Assembly: GCA_036389395.1 (NCBI GenBank)
Contig: DASVPY010000095.1
Span: 1-64,000 of the forward strand
Direction: 5' to 3'
DNA: 64,000 bases
From: QHXQ01 sp036389395
Lineage (GTDB): Bacteria > Acidobacteriota > Blastocatellia > Pyrinomonadales > Pyrinomonadaceae
Within the stretch, counting starts at the first letter, position 1; every line of letters starts with the position of its first letter. The notes under the pieces are model-generated. The model did no database searches, was not told where the DNA came from, and saw only the letters and a list, made by a program, of their open reading frames with translations. Made by a program: the position numbers and the translations under genes. Positions 1 to 7,803 of the stretch are shown here, in pieces.

Positions 1-536
1 TCGGGCAGCGTGATGAAGCCGCTGACGGGGATGCGCGAGTTGGTGTTCGAGCCGGGCGCTACGTCGTCGTTGAAGATCGTGTTCGGCCCCGGCGAGGTCT
101 CGCTCGGCTTGAGTAGGATCAGGTAGGTGTCAATCTGGTTCGTGCCGAGGGCGTTCATCGAGATGGCGACCTGCTGCCCGGCGTTGGCGTTGAAGGTGTA
201 CTCGTCGTAGAACGTGCCGTCGGAGAGCGTACAGTCGCCGCTGGCGAGCGTGCCGTTGACGGTCTGCCCCGGACTGATCGGTGTCTTGATAGGGCACGAG
301 GTCGAAGCCGGCGCGAGGCCGAGCACCCGCGCGCCCTTGCCGGACGCGGCGGCCGCCGGCCGGGGCGCGAGTTTGTGACGTTGCGCGAGCGGCTTGCCGT
401 CTGAGGCGGCGAGCTTGCCGGCGGCGGGCGCGGCGCGGCGGGCGCTGACTTTCTGTGCGCGGGTGACGGACGGCGGCGCGGCGGCGACGAGACAGAGCAA
501 GAGCGTGATCGCGGTGAGCGTGCGTGGCGATGACAT
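1..536 (-). CDS. Secreted PPC-domain protein, N-terminal part only
   Basis: The reading frame starts at an ATG at 536 and runs off the left edge of the window, so only about 178 N-terminal residues are seen. The first ~28 residues form a typical signal peptide (Arg near the start, a Leu/Ala hydrophobic core, an Ala-Gln cleavage-like site). A basic Ala-rich linker follows, then a segment with C-P-I...Y-D-E-Y-T-F and D-T-Y-L-I-L that matches the bacterial pre-peptidase C-terminal (PPC) beta-sandwich. PPC domains usually hang on secreted peptidases or surface proteins; the partner domain lies outside the window, so function is open. Good codon bias throughout supports coding. Confidence 0.75.
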   Translation of the reverse strand, partial: MSSPRTLTAITLLLCLVAAAPPSVTRAQKVSARRAAPAAGKLAASDGKPLAQRHKLAPRPAAAASGKGARVLGLAPASTSCPIKTPISPGQTVNGTLASGDCTLSDGTFYDEYTFNANAGQQVAISMNALGTNQIDTYLILLKPSETSPGPNTIFNDDVAPGSNTNSRIPVSGFITLP

Positions 537-683
537 GGCGGATCGTGCTCCTGTGGGGCGGTTGAGTTGCCGGGCGTTATTTCCGAACTGTGACCGCGCC
601 GGGACTGCGGCGTCTGGGCAGGTACAGCTTAGGCGGAGAAGTTAGCACCACCCGCGCGGCGGGCGCAAGAGGCCGCCGCGCCC

Positions 684-3600
684 TCAAGCCTTCTCCAAGC
701 CGGCGTACTTTTCGATCAGCTTCTTCTGGCCGAAGCCGGGGAAGCTGACGGTGAGCTTGGCGGCGTCGCCCGTGCCTTCGCGGCGCAGGACGAGACCGCG
801 GCCGTACTTCGGATGACGCACGTGCGTGCCGGGCGTGAAGCCGCTTGTTGATGAAGACGAAGCTGACGAAGCGGACGAGCCGGCGGTCGCGCCGGGTTGT
901 TCGGCGCGGCGTTTGCCGGCGGGCGACGGCGTTGATGTGTTGCTTGTGCGGTCGGGGTTGAGTTGTTGGCCGCGCTGGCGGAAGAACTCGGCGATGGAGT
1001 CCACGCTGTCGTAGGTCTTGCCGGCGTAGGGGCGGTGCTCGCGCTCCGCGCCCGGCGCGCCGCGCAGGGCGCGCGCCGCGTGCAGGTTCTCGACCCGGTC
1101 GGACGAGCGCGCGAACGAGAGCCACGAAGGGCCGCGCGTCAGGTCTTCCATCAAGTCGAGCGGCAACTCGTTTAAGAACTGCGACGGCTCGGAGGCCAGC
1201 TCTTCGCCGTAGACGCGGCGGCGCATCGCGTGCGTCACGTAGAGGTAACGCTCGGCGCGCGTGATGGCGACGTAGCAGAGGCGGCGCTCCTCTTCCAAGG
1301 CGGCGCGGTCGGTGGCGGAGCGCGAGTGCGGGAAGAGGCCGTCTTCGAGACCGACGATGAAGACGAGCGGGAACTCAAGCCCCTTGGCCGAGTGCATCGT
1401 CATCAGCGTGACGAACGCTTCGCGCTTGTACTGATCCGCGTCCGAGACGAGCGCCGCCGAGTCTATGAAGTCGCGCAAGCCGCCGCCCTCTTCGCGGTCG
1501 TAGTCCACGGCCGCGTTGACCAACTCCTGCAAGTTCTCAAGGCGGCCTTCGGCCTCTTCGCTGTTCTCGCTCTTGAGCGCCTGCGCGTAGCCCGAATCGA
1601 GGATCGCCGCCTTGACCACTTCGGACGCCGGCTCGCGCTGCGCGACCGTGACGAGGTGCGTGATGATCTGTTGAAAACTTCTGAGCGCGTTGACGGCGCG
1701 CGGGCCGAACGCGCCCGCGGGCGTCTGCGCGTCGGTGACGATGGCGAGCGTCTCCCAGAACGTGACGCCGTAATCTTTGCGGCGGCGTTCCAACTCGTCG
1801 AGCGTCTGTTTACCGAGACCGCGCGGCGGCGTGTTGATGACGCGCATGAACGCCACGTCGTCCTGCGGGTTCAGCGCGAGCTTCAGATAAGCGATGATGT
1901 CGCGCACCTCGGCGCGCTCGTAGAACGAGAAGCCGCCGACGATGTTGTAAGGGATGTTGGCGCGCCTGAGCGCCTCCTCGAAGACGCGCGACTGCGCGTT
2001 GGTGCGGTAGAGCACCGCCGCGCGCAGGGCCGGCTCGCGCCGCCGGTGCTCGTCCAACTTGACGGCGACGAAGCGCGCCTCCGCCTCGGCGTCCGGCACC
2101 TGGCAGTAGCGTATGCGCTCGCCCGCCGGGTTGGCCGTCCAGAGCGTCTTGTCCTTGCGCTCCGTGTTGTGGCGGATGACCGCGCCCGCCGCGTCCAGGA
2201 TGTTCTGCGTCGAGCGGTAGTTCTGCTCCAACTTGATCACCCGCGCGTTCGGGTACTGCTGCTCGAAGTTAAGAATGTTGCTGATGTCCGCCCCGCGCCA
2301 GCCGTAGATCGAGTTGTGCGTGTAGACGCCGTTGGCGACGTAGTTGTGCGTGCGCGCCACGTCGAAGTCATAAATCTTGCCGGTGTAGCTGGCGCGCTCG
2401 ACAGCCGCGACTTCGTCCTGCTCGACGCCGCCCGCCGCGTGAACGTAAACGCGCATACCGGGCAGGACGTGCGCCGCGGGCGTGAAATGTAGCGCCGTGC
2501 CCGCCGTCAGGTTGGCTTTGAGGATCACGTTGACGCCGCCGAGCGCGCCCTCTACCTTCTCGTGCAGGGCGACGACCTTGCCGAAGTCGCCGCTCGTCAG
2601 GCGCACGCGCCAGCCGACCCGCTTGTGCGGCGTCGGCGCGACGCCGACGGCACGCAGCCGGGCCGCGTCGCCCATGTCGGAGCCGAGGACTTCACAGTAG
2701 TGCAGCGTGTTGTGGCGCGCGTCCTTGCAGAGCGTCACGCTGAAGTTGCGCCGCCGCTGAAGAGTCGTGCACTTGGGCGTGTGGTGCGGGTGCGCGAACG
2801 ACATCTGTTTGGCCGCGAGCAGGGCGCGCGCGCCGCGCTCCGTGTCCACGCTGGCGAAGAGCCGATCAATCGCGGCCTGCGGCATCTTCGTGCCCGCGAC
2901 GGCCTTGAACGTGACGGTCGGCAGCCCGTAGGTCGCCGCGTAATAATTCTCCCAATAGCGCGCCTCCTCCTCAGTGCGGCACGCTTCCAGCAGCCAGACT
3001 GCATCGGCCCGTTCCTGCGCCGAGCGCTGGATGAATCCGAGCTGGCCGTGTACGCCTAGAGCGCGGTAGCGGCGCGTCACCCCGACGCGGAAGCCCACAC
3101 CGCGCTTGTGCATCAGGTAGGTGAAGAACAGATCGGCCCCTTCAGCGTCCGCCGCCAGGAAGCGAGCGAAATGGATGTGCTCTGCCGTCGTCGTCACTTC
3201 GCGGCCGCCCGCCGTCTTGATCGTGACGACCGGCTTGGCCGTGACCTCGCGGCGGGCGATGCGCATGACAGGGCTGAACTGCGTGCGCCCGTTGCCCTTG
3301 GCGCTCAATACCTCGTCCCCGACGCGCAGTTCTTCGGCTTTGACCGGCCCGCGCCGCGTCTGAATCACAGTGCCCGCGACGACGCACTGCGACTCGTCAC
3401 CGACCACGCAGATGTTCTGTTGCTTTTCGGTCAACAGACGGATGAGGGAGAACTGTAACGCGTTGGTGTCCTGGTACTCGTCCACGAGGATGTAGCGGAA
3501 CTTGTCGTTGTAGCGGGCGCGCACCTCCAAGTCTTTGCGCAGGAGGCGGACGGCTTTGATCAGGAGGTCGTCGAAGTCGAGCGCGTTGTTGGCGCGCAGG

Positions 3601-4151
3601 CGCTCCTCGTAGAGCTTGAAGATGCGGGCGACGGCGGCCTTCTTCTCGTCGCCGTACTCGATGCGGGCGGCGTAAGCCTCGGCGTCGAGGCCGCTGTTCT
3701 TGGCGTGGCTGATGGCGCTCTGCGTCTGGCGCGGCGCGAGCCGCTCGGTGTCGTAGCCGAGGTCGCGGACGCAGGTCTTGACGACGCGCACCGAGTCGTC
3801 CTGATCGTAGATGGTGAAGGAGCGCGTGTAGCCTTCGTCCAGGTGCTCGATGTCGCGGCGCAGCAGGCGCACGCACAGGCTGTGGAAGGTCGAGATGAGC
3901 GGCGCGCTCTGGACGGGGTAGTGGCCGAGCGTCTTGACGACGCGCTCGCGCATCTCCTGCGCCGCCTTGTTCGTGAAGGTGACGGCGAGGATGTGGTGCG
4001 GCGCGACCCCGCGCTCCGCGATCAGGTACGCGATGCGATGCACGATCACGCGCGTCTTGCCCGACCCCGCGCCCGCCAGGATAAGCAGCGGCCCCTCGGT
4101 CGCCATCACCGCCGCCCGCTGTTGCTCGTTGAGGCCTTTGAGAAAGTCCAT
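684..4151 (-). CDS. pcrA: UvrD/PcrA-family DNA helicase interrupted by an intein
   Basis: Superfamily 1A 3'-5' DNA helicase of nucleotide excision repair and replication restart. The chosen start (ATG at 4151) gives the standard N-terminus with Walker A AGAGSGKT at residues 26-33. Motif II DEYQDTN is at 224-230, and motif IV (QNYRST) and motif VI (VAITRAE) lie in the second half. Between VVGDESQ and SIYGWRGAD, exactly inside motif III, residues 256-613 are a 358-residue intein; removing it leaves a 797-residue helicase of normal family length. The C-terminal ~50 residues look like the Tudor-like PcrA tail (HPKYGRG, FPGFGQKKL). An upstream TTG/ATG-like extension was rejected because it lies in a heptamer repeat array. 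Without splicing motif III would be destroyed, so splicing must occur if the helicase is functional. Confidence 0.95.
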   Translation of the reverse strand: MDFLKGLNEQQRAAVMATEGPLLILAGAGSGKTRVIVHRIAYLIAERGVAPHHILAVTFTNKAAQEMRERVVKTLGHYPVQSAPLISTFHSLCVRLLRRDIEHLDEGYTRSFTIYDQDDSVRVVKTCVRDLGYDTERLAPRQTQSAISHAKNSGLDAEAYAARIEYGDEKKAAVARIFKLYEERLRANNALDFDDLLIKAVRLLRKDLEVRARYNDKFRYILVDEYQDTNALQFSLIRLLTEKQQNICVVGDESQCVVAGTVIQTRRGPVKAEELRVGDEVLSAKGNGRTQFSPVMRIARREVTAKPVVTIKTAGGREVTTTAEHIHFARFLAADAEGADLFFTYLMHKRGVGFRVGVTRRYRALGVHGQLGFIQRSAQERADAVWLLEACRTEEEARYWENYYAATYGLPTVTFKAVAGTKMPQAAIDRLFASVDTERGARALLAAKQMSFAHPHHTPKCTTLQRRRNFSVTLCKDARHNTLHYCEVLGSDMGDAARLRAVGVAPTPHKRVGWRVRLTSGDFGKVVALHEKVEGALGGVNVILKANLTAGTALHFTPAAHVLPGMRVYVHAAGGVEQDEVAAVERASYTGKIYDFDVARTHNYVANGVYTHNSIYGWRGADISNILNFEQQYPNARVIKLEQNYRSTQNILDAAGAVIRHNTERKDKTLWTANPAGERIRYCQVPDAEAEARFVAVKLDEHRRREPALRAAVLYRTNAQSRVFEEALRRANIPYNIVGGFSFYERAEVRDIIAYLKLALNPQDDVAFMRVINTPPRGLGKQTLDELERRRKDYGVTFWETLAIVTDAQTPAGAFGPRAVNALRSFQQIITHLVTVAQREPASEVVKAAILDSGYAQALKSENSEEAEGRLENLQELVNAAVDYDREEGGGLRDFIDSAALVSDADQYKREAFVTLMTMHSAKGLEFPLVFIVGLEDGLFPHSRSATDRAALEEERRLCYVAITRAERYLYVTHAMRRRVYGEELASEPSQFLNELPLDLMEDLTRGPSWLSFARSSDRVENLHAARALRGAPGAEREHRPYAGKTYDSVDSIAEFFRQRGQQLNPDRTSNTSTPSPAGKRRAEQPGATAGSSASSASSSSTSGFTPGTHVRHPKYGRGLVLRREGTGDAAKLTVSFPGFGQKKLIEKYAGLEKA
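2313..3386 (-). other. Intein inside the PcrA helicase (358 residues)
   Basis: Splice signals are complete. The first residue is Cys (codon at 3386-3384). Block A is CVVAGTVIQ...VGDEVLS, block B has T-x-x-H (TTAEH, intein residues 67-70), block F is YDFDVARTHNYVANG, and block G ends His-Asn followed by Ser as the +1 extein residue. This is the class 1 (Cys1/His-Asn/Ser+1) layout, so it is probably splicing-competent. Residues ~87-155 between the splicing blocks (FFTYLM, FRVGVT, then an E-rich helix with RYWENYY and YGLPT) resemble in pattern a GIY-YIG-type nuclease core rather than a LAGLIDADG domain; this is an inference from motif spacing only. Confidence 0.93.
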
Positions 4152-4154
4152 AAA

Positions 4155-4262
4155 ACAGAAGTCAGGAGTCAGAAGTAAGAAGCCGGAAGTAGAAGTCAAG
4201 AGCAATTAGTCAGAAGCCGCGCCGCGCTTATTCCGGCTCCTGACTCCTGGCTCCTGTCTTCT
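4155..4262. repeat. Facing heptamer arrays (CAGGAGT type)
   Basis: Between the helicase start and the hydrolase stop. Left arm: CAGAAGT, CAGGAGT, CAGAAGT, AAGAAGC in 7-bp steps; right arm (ending at the hydrolase stop codon): CCGGCTC, CTGACTC, CTGGCTC, CTGTCTT. The arms are approximately complementary and could pair across a ~50-nt loop. Confidence 0.8.
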
Positions 4263-4828
4263 TACTTGATCAATCTTTGCACCGCCTTGAACTGTTCGTG
4301 GCGCGCGTCGCGGAGCAGCTCGAAGAGTGCCAGCTCTAATGACGAGGGGAGCGCGCCGCCGGCTTGCATCTTGGCGAGGCCAGCCGCTTTGTTGGGCGCG
4401 GCGCGGGCCGTGATGCAGTCGGTCAGCAGGTGTACTTGGAAGCCGCGCGCGAGCAGGTCGTGCGTCGTCTGGTTGACGCAGACGTGCGCCTCGATGCCGC
4501 AGACGAGGAGTTGGCGCGCGCCCGTGCGTTCGAGTTCCGCCGTGAACGCCTGCGCGCCGCACGAGCTGAAGGCGGTCTTCTCGACGGGCGCGAAGTCGGC
4601 CGGCAGCGCGCGCCGAATCTCCGCCACGGTGCGCCCCAGGCCCTTCGGGTACTGCTCCGTCACGAGCACGGGCACGCCGAGCAGGCGCGCGCCCGCGACC
4701 GCCACGGCGATGCGCGCGGCCACGTCCGCGAAGTCCGCGATGTGCGCGCGGAAGCTCTCCTGCATGTCTATGACGACGAGCGCCGCGCGCGCGGCGTCGA
4801 GCGTGTGTTCGTGGCGCATAAGGGACAT
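4262..4828 (-). CDS. Isochorismatase-family cysteine hydrolase
   Basis: A 188-residue Rossmann-like hydrolase of the isochorismatase/nicotinamidase superfamily. The catalytic triad is visible: Asp21 in VVIDMQE, Lys84 in VEKTAFSS and Cys117 in GIEAHVCVNQT, with the cis-peptide Glu-Ala-His before the Cys as in this family. Length fits the small YcaC/isochorismatase-like subfamily. The start ATG at 4828 avoids an upstream extension that is only GGGCGAA repeat sequence; a second ATG nine bases downstream is possible. The substrate cannot be told from sequence, and the neighbours (a helicase upstream, TerC behind) do not define a pathway. No metal-binding D-x-H of true nicotinamidases was recognised, so a generic amidase/hydrolase role is preferred. 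Confidence 0.88.
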   Translation of the reverse strand: MSLMRHEHTLDAARAALVVIDMQESFRAHIADFADVAARIAVAVAGARLLGVPVLVTEQYPKGLGRTVAEIRRALPADFAPVEKTAFSSCGAQAFTAELERTGARQLLVCGIEAHVCVNQTTHDLLARGFQVHLLTDCITARAAPNKAAGLAKMQAGGALPSSLELALFELLRDARHEQFKAVQRLIK

Positions 4829-4831
4829 GAT

Positions 4832-5000
4832 AAAGGCGCAGGGCGAAGGGCGGAAGCGAAGGGGAAGGGCGAAGGGCGAAGGGCGCAAGTGCGGACGGCG
4901 CTGCGCGCCGAGCTTTTTCAGATGCTCATCTGAAAAAAAGATCACGCCGTCAGGCGTGTCCTAACTTTCGCCCTTCGCCCTGCGCCCTGCGCCTTTCCCT
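4832..5000. repeat. Facing heptamer arrays (GGGCGAA type) around a hairpin
   Basis: Left arm GGGCGAA/AGGGCGA units, right arm CGCCCTT and GCGCCCT units, both with 7-bp step. Inside lies a separate 10-bp stem (TTTTTCAGAT at 4914-4923, ATCTGAAAAA at 4928-4937) with a 4-nt loop and flanking T/A runs. It could terminate transcription in either direction. Confidence 0.75.
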
Positions 5001-5750
5001 TTACCCGCCGTCGGGCGCGAACGCTTCGTGCAGTTGCACGGGCTTGGACTTCTTGCGCAGCCGCAGGTTGAGCAGTTCGACGAAGACCGAGAAGGCCATG
5101 GCCGTGTAGACGTAGCCCTTCGAGACGTGCTGGTGGAAGCCTTCGACAATGAGCGTCGTGCCGATCAGGAGCAGGAAGCTCAAAGCCAGCATCTTCACCG
5201 TCGGGTGGCGGTGCACGAAGTTGCTGACCGCCGCGGCGAAGACGAGCATGAAGCCGACGGCCAGGACGACCGCCGTGACCATGATCGCCAGCCGCTCCAC
5301 CATGCCGACCGCGGTGATGACCGAGTCGAGCGAGAAGATGATGTCGAGCAGCGCGATCTGGACGAGCACGCTGACGAAGGACGGCCCGCGGCGGCCCGCG
5401 CCGCCCTCTTCCTCCGCGCCTTCGAGCCGCTGGTGAATCTCGTGCGTGCTCTTGCCGATTAGGAACAGCCCGCCGCCGATCAGGATCAGGTCGCGCCCCG
5501 AAAAGGCGAAGCCCAGGACGGCGAAGAGCGGCGTCGTCAGGCGCATGATCCAACTGAGCGAGAAGAGGAGCGCGATGCGCGTCAACATGGCGAGACCCAG
5601 CCCGATGGTGCGCGCGCGCCCCTGCTCGCGGGCCGGCAGCTTGCCGACGAGGATCGAGATGAAGACAATGTTGTCTATGCCGAGGACGATCTCCAGCACG
5701 GTCAGCGTCAGCAAGCCGACCAAAGCCTGCGGCTCAGTCAACCAGTCCAT
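5001..5750 (-). CDS. TerC-family integral membrane protein
   Basis: 249 residues with about seven hydrophobic segments. The TerC signature is at the N-terminus (EIVLGIDNIVFISIL) and again in the second half (LDIIFSLDSVITAVGM), each carrying the conserved acidic Asp within a membrane helix. Family members (TerC, Alx, YgdQ/YkoY) are inner-membrane proteins linked to tellurite resistance and to manganese or calcium efflux and metalation of exported proteins. Start ATG at 5750. A dyad (TCATGT-N11-ACATGA, 5775-5797) lies 25 bp upstream and could be an operator. No yybP-ykoY manganese riboswitch consensus was seen in the leader. Confidence 0.9.
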   Translation of the reverse strand: MDWLTEPQALVGLLTLTVLEIVLGIDNIVFISILVGKLPAREQGRARTIGLGLAMLTRIALLFSLSWIMRLTTPLFAVLGFAFSGRDLILIGGGLFLIGKSTHEIHQRLEGAEEEGGAGRRGPSFVSVLVQIALLDIIFSLDSVITAVGMVERLAIMVTAVVLAVGFMLVFAAAVSNFVHRHPTVKMLALSFLLLIGTTLIVEGFHQHVSKGYVYTAMAFSVFVELLNLRLRKKSKPVQLHEAFAPDGG

Positions 5751-5774
5751 AAACAGTGCCTCGTAAACCTTGGG

Positions 5775-5797
5775 TCATGTGAACGGTCTTTACATGA
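5775..5797. promoter_or_regulatory. Dyad symmetry upstream of TerC gene
   Basis: TCATGT and ACATGA half-sites separated by 11 bp, in an otherwise unremarkable gap of about 150 bp between TerC and the next gene. Size and symmetry fit a dimeric repressor site; the regulator is unknown. Confidence 0.3.
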
Positions 5798-5904
5798 TCC
5801 GCGAGCAGGCGGGGAAAGGCAAACGGCGGCCAAGGAGTGAGGCCGGCGGCGTGCTCAATGCGTGTGGCGCAGGACGTACTCAGAGCGAGTAACGGAGGCT
5901 TCGC

Positions 5905-7803
5905 TCAAGGCGCGTAGCGCAGGGTGTGGTCGGCGAGGCGCTGGCAGGGTTGCAACTCGACGGCGGGCGCGCTTTCCGCCTGGCGGCGGAGGCGTGTGCG
6001 CGTCGGCGCGTCGAAGACGGGTGGGGTCGTGTCGGGGCGTTCGCGCGCGGGGGCGGGGCGCGCGAGCAGGCGGTAACGGCCCGGCGCGAGATTGGGGAAG
6101 GCATACGCGCCGGCGGCGTCTGTATCCACGAAGGCGTAGCGCAACGCGTCGTCGGCGCGCTCGCGCTCGTCGGGCACGAGGAAGAGTCGGAGGGCGGGCA
6201 GCGCCGCGCCTTCGGTCGCGGGAACAGCGCGCCCGCGCAGCTCGGCCGCGCCCGGCGCGAGCGCGACGGTCAGCCCCGCGAGCTGCGCGCCCGAGGCGAG
6301 CGTGAACCCTTCGGCGGGCAGGCCGGTCTCGGCGGCGCGGGGCGCGGCGGCGGGCGGCGCGGCGGCGAGCGTGACGGCGCGCACGTACCAGTCGGGGGAG
6401 GGCGGGCGCACGTCGAGGCGGAAGCGGCCGGGCGCTATGGCGCGCATGACGAACGCGCCTTTCTCATCGGGCGTGGCGACGCCGCCGCTCGCGCCGCCGG
6501 TGCGCGGCTGGTCTGGGTTCGGCGGCGCGGCGCGGCGCGCGAAGACGAGCGTCTCGACGAGCGCGCCGCCCGGCTGCGCCCGGCACGACGCGCGCTCACC
6601 GGCGTTCGCGTCCGTCGCGCTCGTCGCGTCGGCCGCGCGCGCGCTCGCTGCTGCCGGCGGCGCGACTTCGAGCACGACGCGGCCTGAGAGCGCGGCGAGC
6701 GGGACGAGCGCGGGGCGCAAGCCCGTCACGTCCGCGCCGCGCACGCGCACGCGCAGGGCGACGGCGGCGGCGCGCGCCGGGTCGTTGTCGTAACGCTCGG
6801 CGATGAGATCGTAGTCGCCGTCGGCGACGCCGCCGAAGACGAACGACTGTGCGTCGCCGAACAGCAAGCGCGCGTCGCCCGCGTTGAAGCCGACCGGCAT
6901 GAGCCGAACTTGGCAACTGGACGTGCCGCCGGGCACGCCCCCTGTGTCCACGACGCCGCTGACGGTGTGGCCCGGCTCGCCCCGATAGCGTACGTCCACG
7001 TCGGTCAGCTCCTGCCCGCTTTGCAGCGCGATTGTGACCGCGCCGTCGCGCGTGGTCGAGGGGTAGAAGGTCGGCGCGTCCTCGTCGTAAGCCGAGGGCA
7101 GGCCGAGGAGGCCGGAACTCTCGCCGCCCGCGGCCAGGATGTACTCGCCGGGCGGCAGCCCGTAGAGCCGATAGACGCCGCGGTCGTCGGTCGCCGAGAG
7201 GGCGCGGGGCACGGGCGGGCCCGCGGCGACGAAAGTGCGCCGGCCGTCAATCACGCGCGCGGCGAAGACGCGCACGCGCGCGGCGACGACCGGCTCGCCG
7301 CGCGCGTCCGTCACGCGCCCCGTGATGACGCCGCCTTTGATCAGGCGGACGCTGGCCGTCTCCCCGGCGTGGTAATAGACTGGCGGCGTGGTCGGCTCGC
7401 GCGGCAGCGTGGCGGCGTCCACGTAACCGGGCGCGTAGGCGCTGACGGTGTAAGCGCCGCGCTCCGCAAGCCGTAGCGTGAACTGGCCGTCGGCGTCGGT
7501 CGTGGCGGTCGCGCGCCGGCGGTTGGGGCTGAAGGCGAAGACCTGCGCGTTGCCGACGGGCTGCCCGTCCTCCGTCACGACGCGCCCGCGGAGCGCCTCC
7601 TGTCCGTCCGCCTGCGCCCGCGCGCGCGCGAGACAGAACGCGGACGCGAGACAGGCCGCGACCGTAAGACGGAGCGCGAACGTGAGACCGGGCGCGCAGG
7701 CGGAAGGGAGGGCGCGCAGGGAACGAAGCGCGCGCGCAAGAAGCGGCGCGAGCGCGCGGGCGGCGCGCGCGGGCGGGGTGGATAACTGTCGCGGCGCGCT
7801 CAC
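5905..7803 (-). CDS. Secreted carboxypeptidase-regulatory-like protein 1
   Basis: 632 residues. A hydrophobic signal segment (about residues 43-64, ending near A-R-A-Q) is followed by several carboxypeptidase-regulatory-like (CnaB/transthyretin-like) repeats. The recurring signature is G-R-V-x-x-x-D-G-x-P-V...A-x-V...D-G-x-F and Y-x-L-x-x-L-P-P-G-x-Y (for example LRGRVVTEDGQPV near the start, GVITGRVTDARGEPV in the middle, RLYGLPPGEYIL later). These domains are beta-sandwiches used in extracellular or periplasmic carbohydrate- or surface-associated proteins and are strongly expanded in Acidobacteriota. The GTG start overlaps the upstream stop (GTGA at 7800-7803), so it is translationally coupled to its paralogue. 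No catalytic domain is visible. Confidence 0.85.
   Translation of the reverse strand: MSAPRQLSTPPARAARALAPLLARALRSLRALPSACAPGLTFALRLTVAACLASAFCLARARAQADGQEALRGRVVTEDGQPVGNAQVFAFSPNRRRATATTDADGQFTLRLAERGAYTVSAYAPGYVDAATLPREPTTPPVYYHAGETASVRLIKGGVITGRVTDARGEPVVAARVRVFAARVIDGRRTFVAAGPPVPRALSATDDRGVYRLYGLPPGEYILAAGGESSGLLGLPSAYDEDAPTFYPSTTRDGAVTIALQSGQELTDVDVRYRGEPGHTVSGVVDTGGVPGGTSSCQVRLMPVGFNAGDARLLFGDAQSFVFGGVADGDYDLIAERYDNDPARAAAVALRVRVRGADVTGLRPALVPLAALSGRVVLEVAPPAAASARAADATSATDANAGERASCRAQPGGALVETLVFARRAAPPNPDQPRTGGASGGVATPDEKGAFVMRAIAPGRFRLDVRPPSPDWYVRAVTLAAAPPAAAPRAAETGLPAEGFTLASGAQLAGLTVALAPGAAELRGRAVPATEGAALPALRLFLVPDERERADDALRYAFVDTDAAGAYAFPNLAPGRYRLLARPAPARERPDTTPPVFDAPTRTRLRRQAESAPAVELQPCQRLADHTLRYAP

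Noticed and set aside
1230..2492. 420-codon plus-strand open frame opposite the helicase
   Set aside because: Arg/Val-rich shadow of the real minus-strand gene; such antisense frames are expected at this GC content.
5751..5904. yybP-ykoY manganese riboswitch before TerC
   Set aside because: No matching conserved loops; only a short dyad is present.
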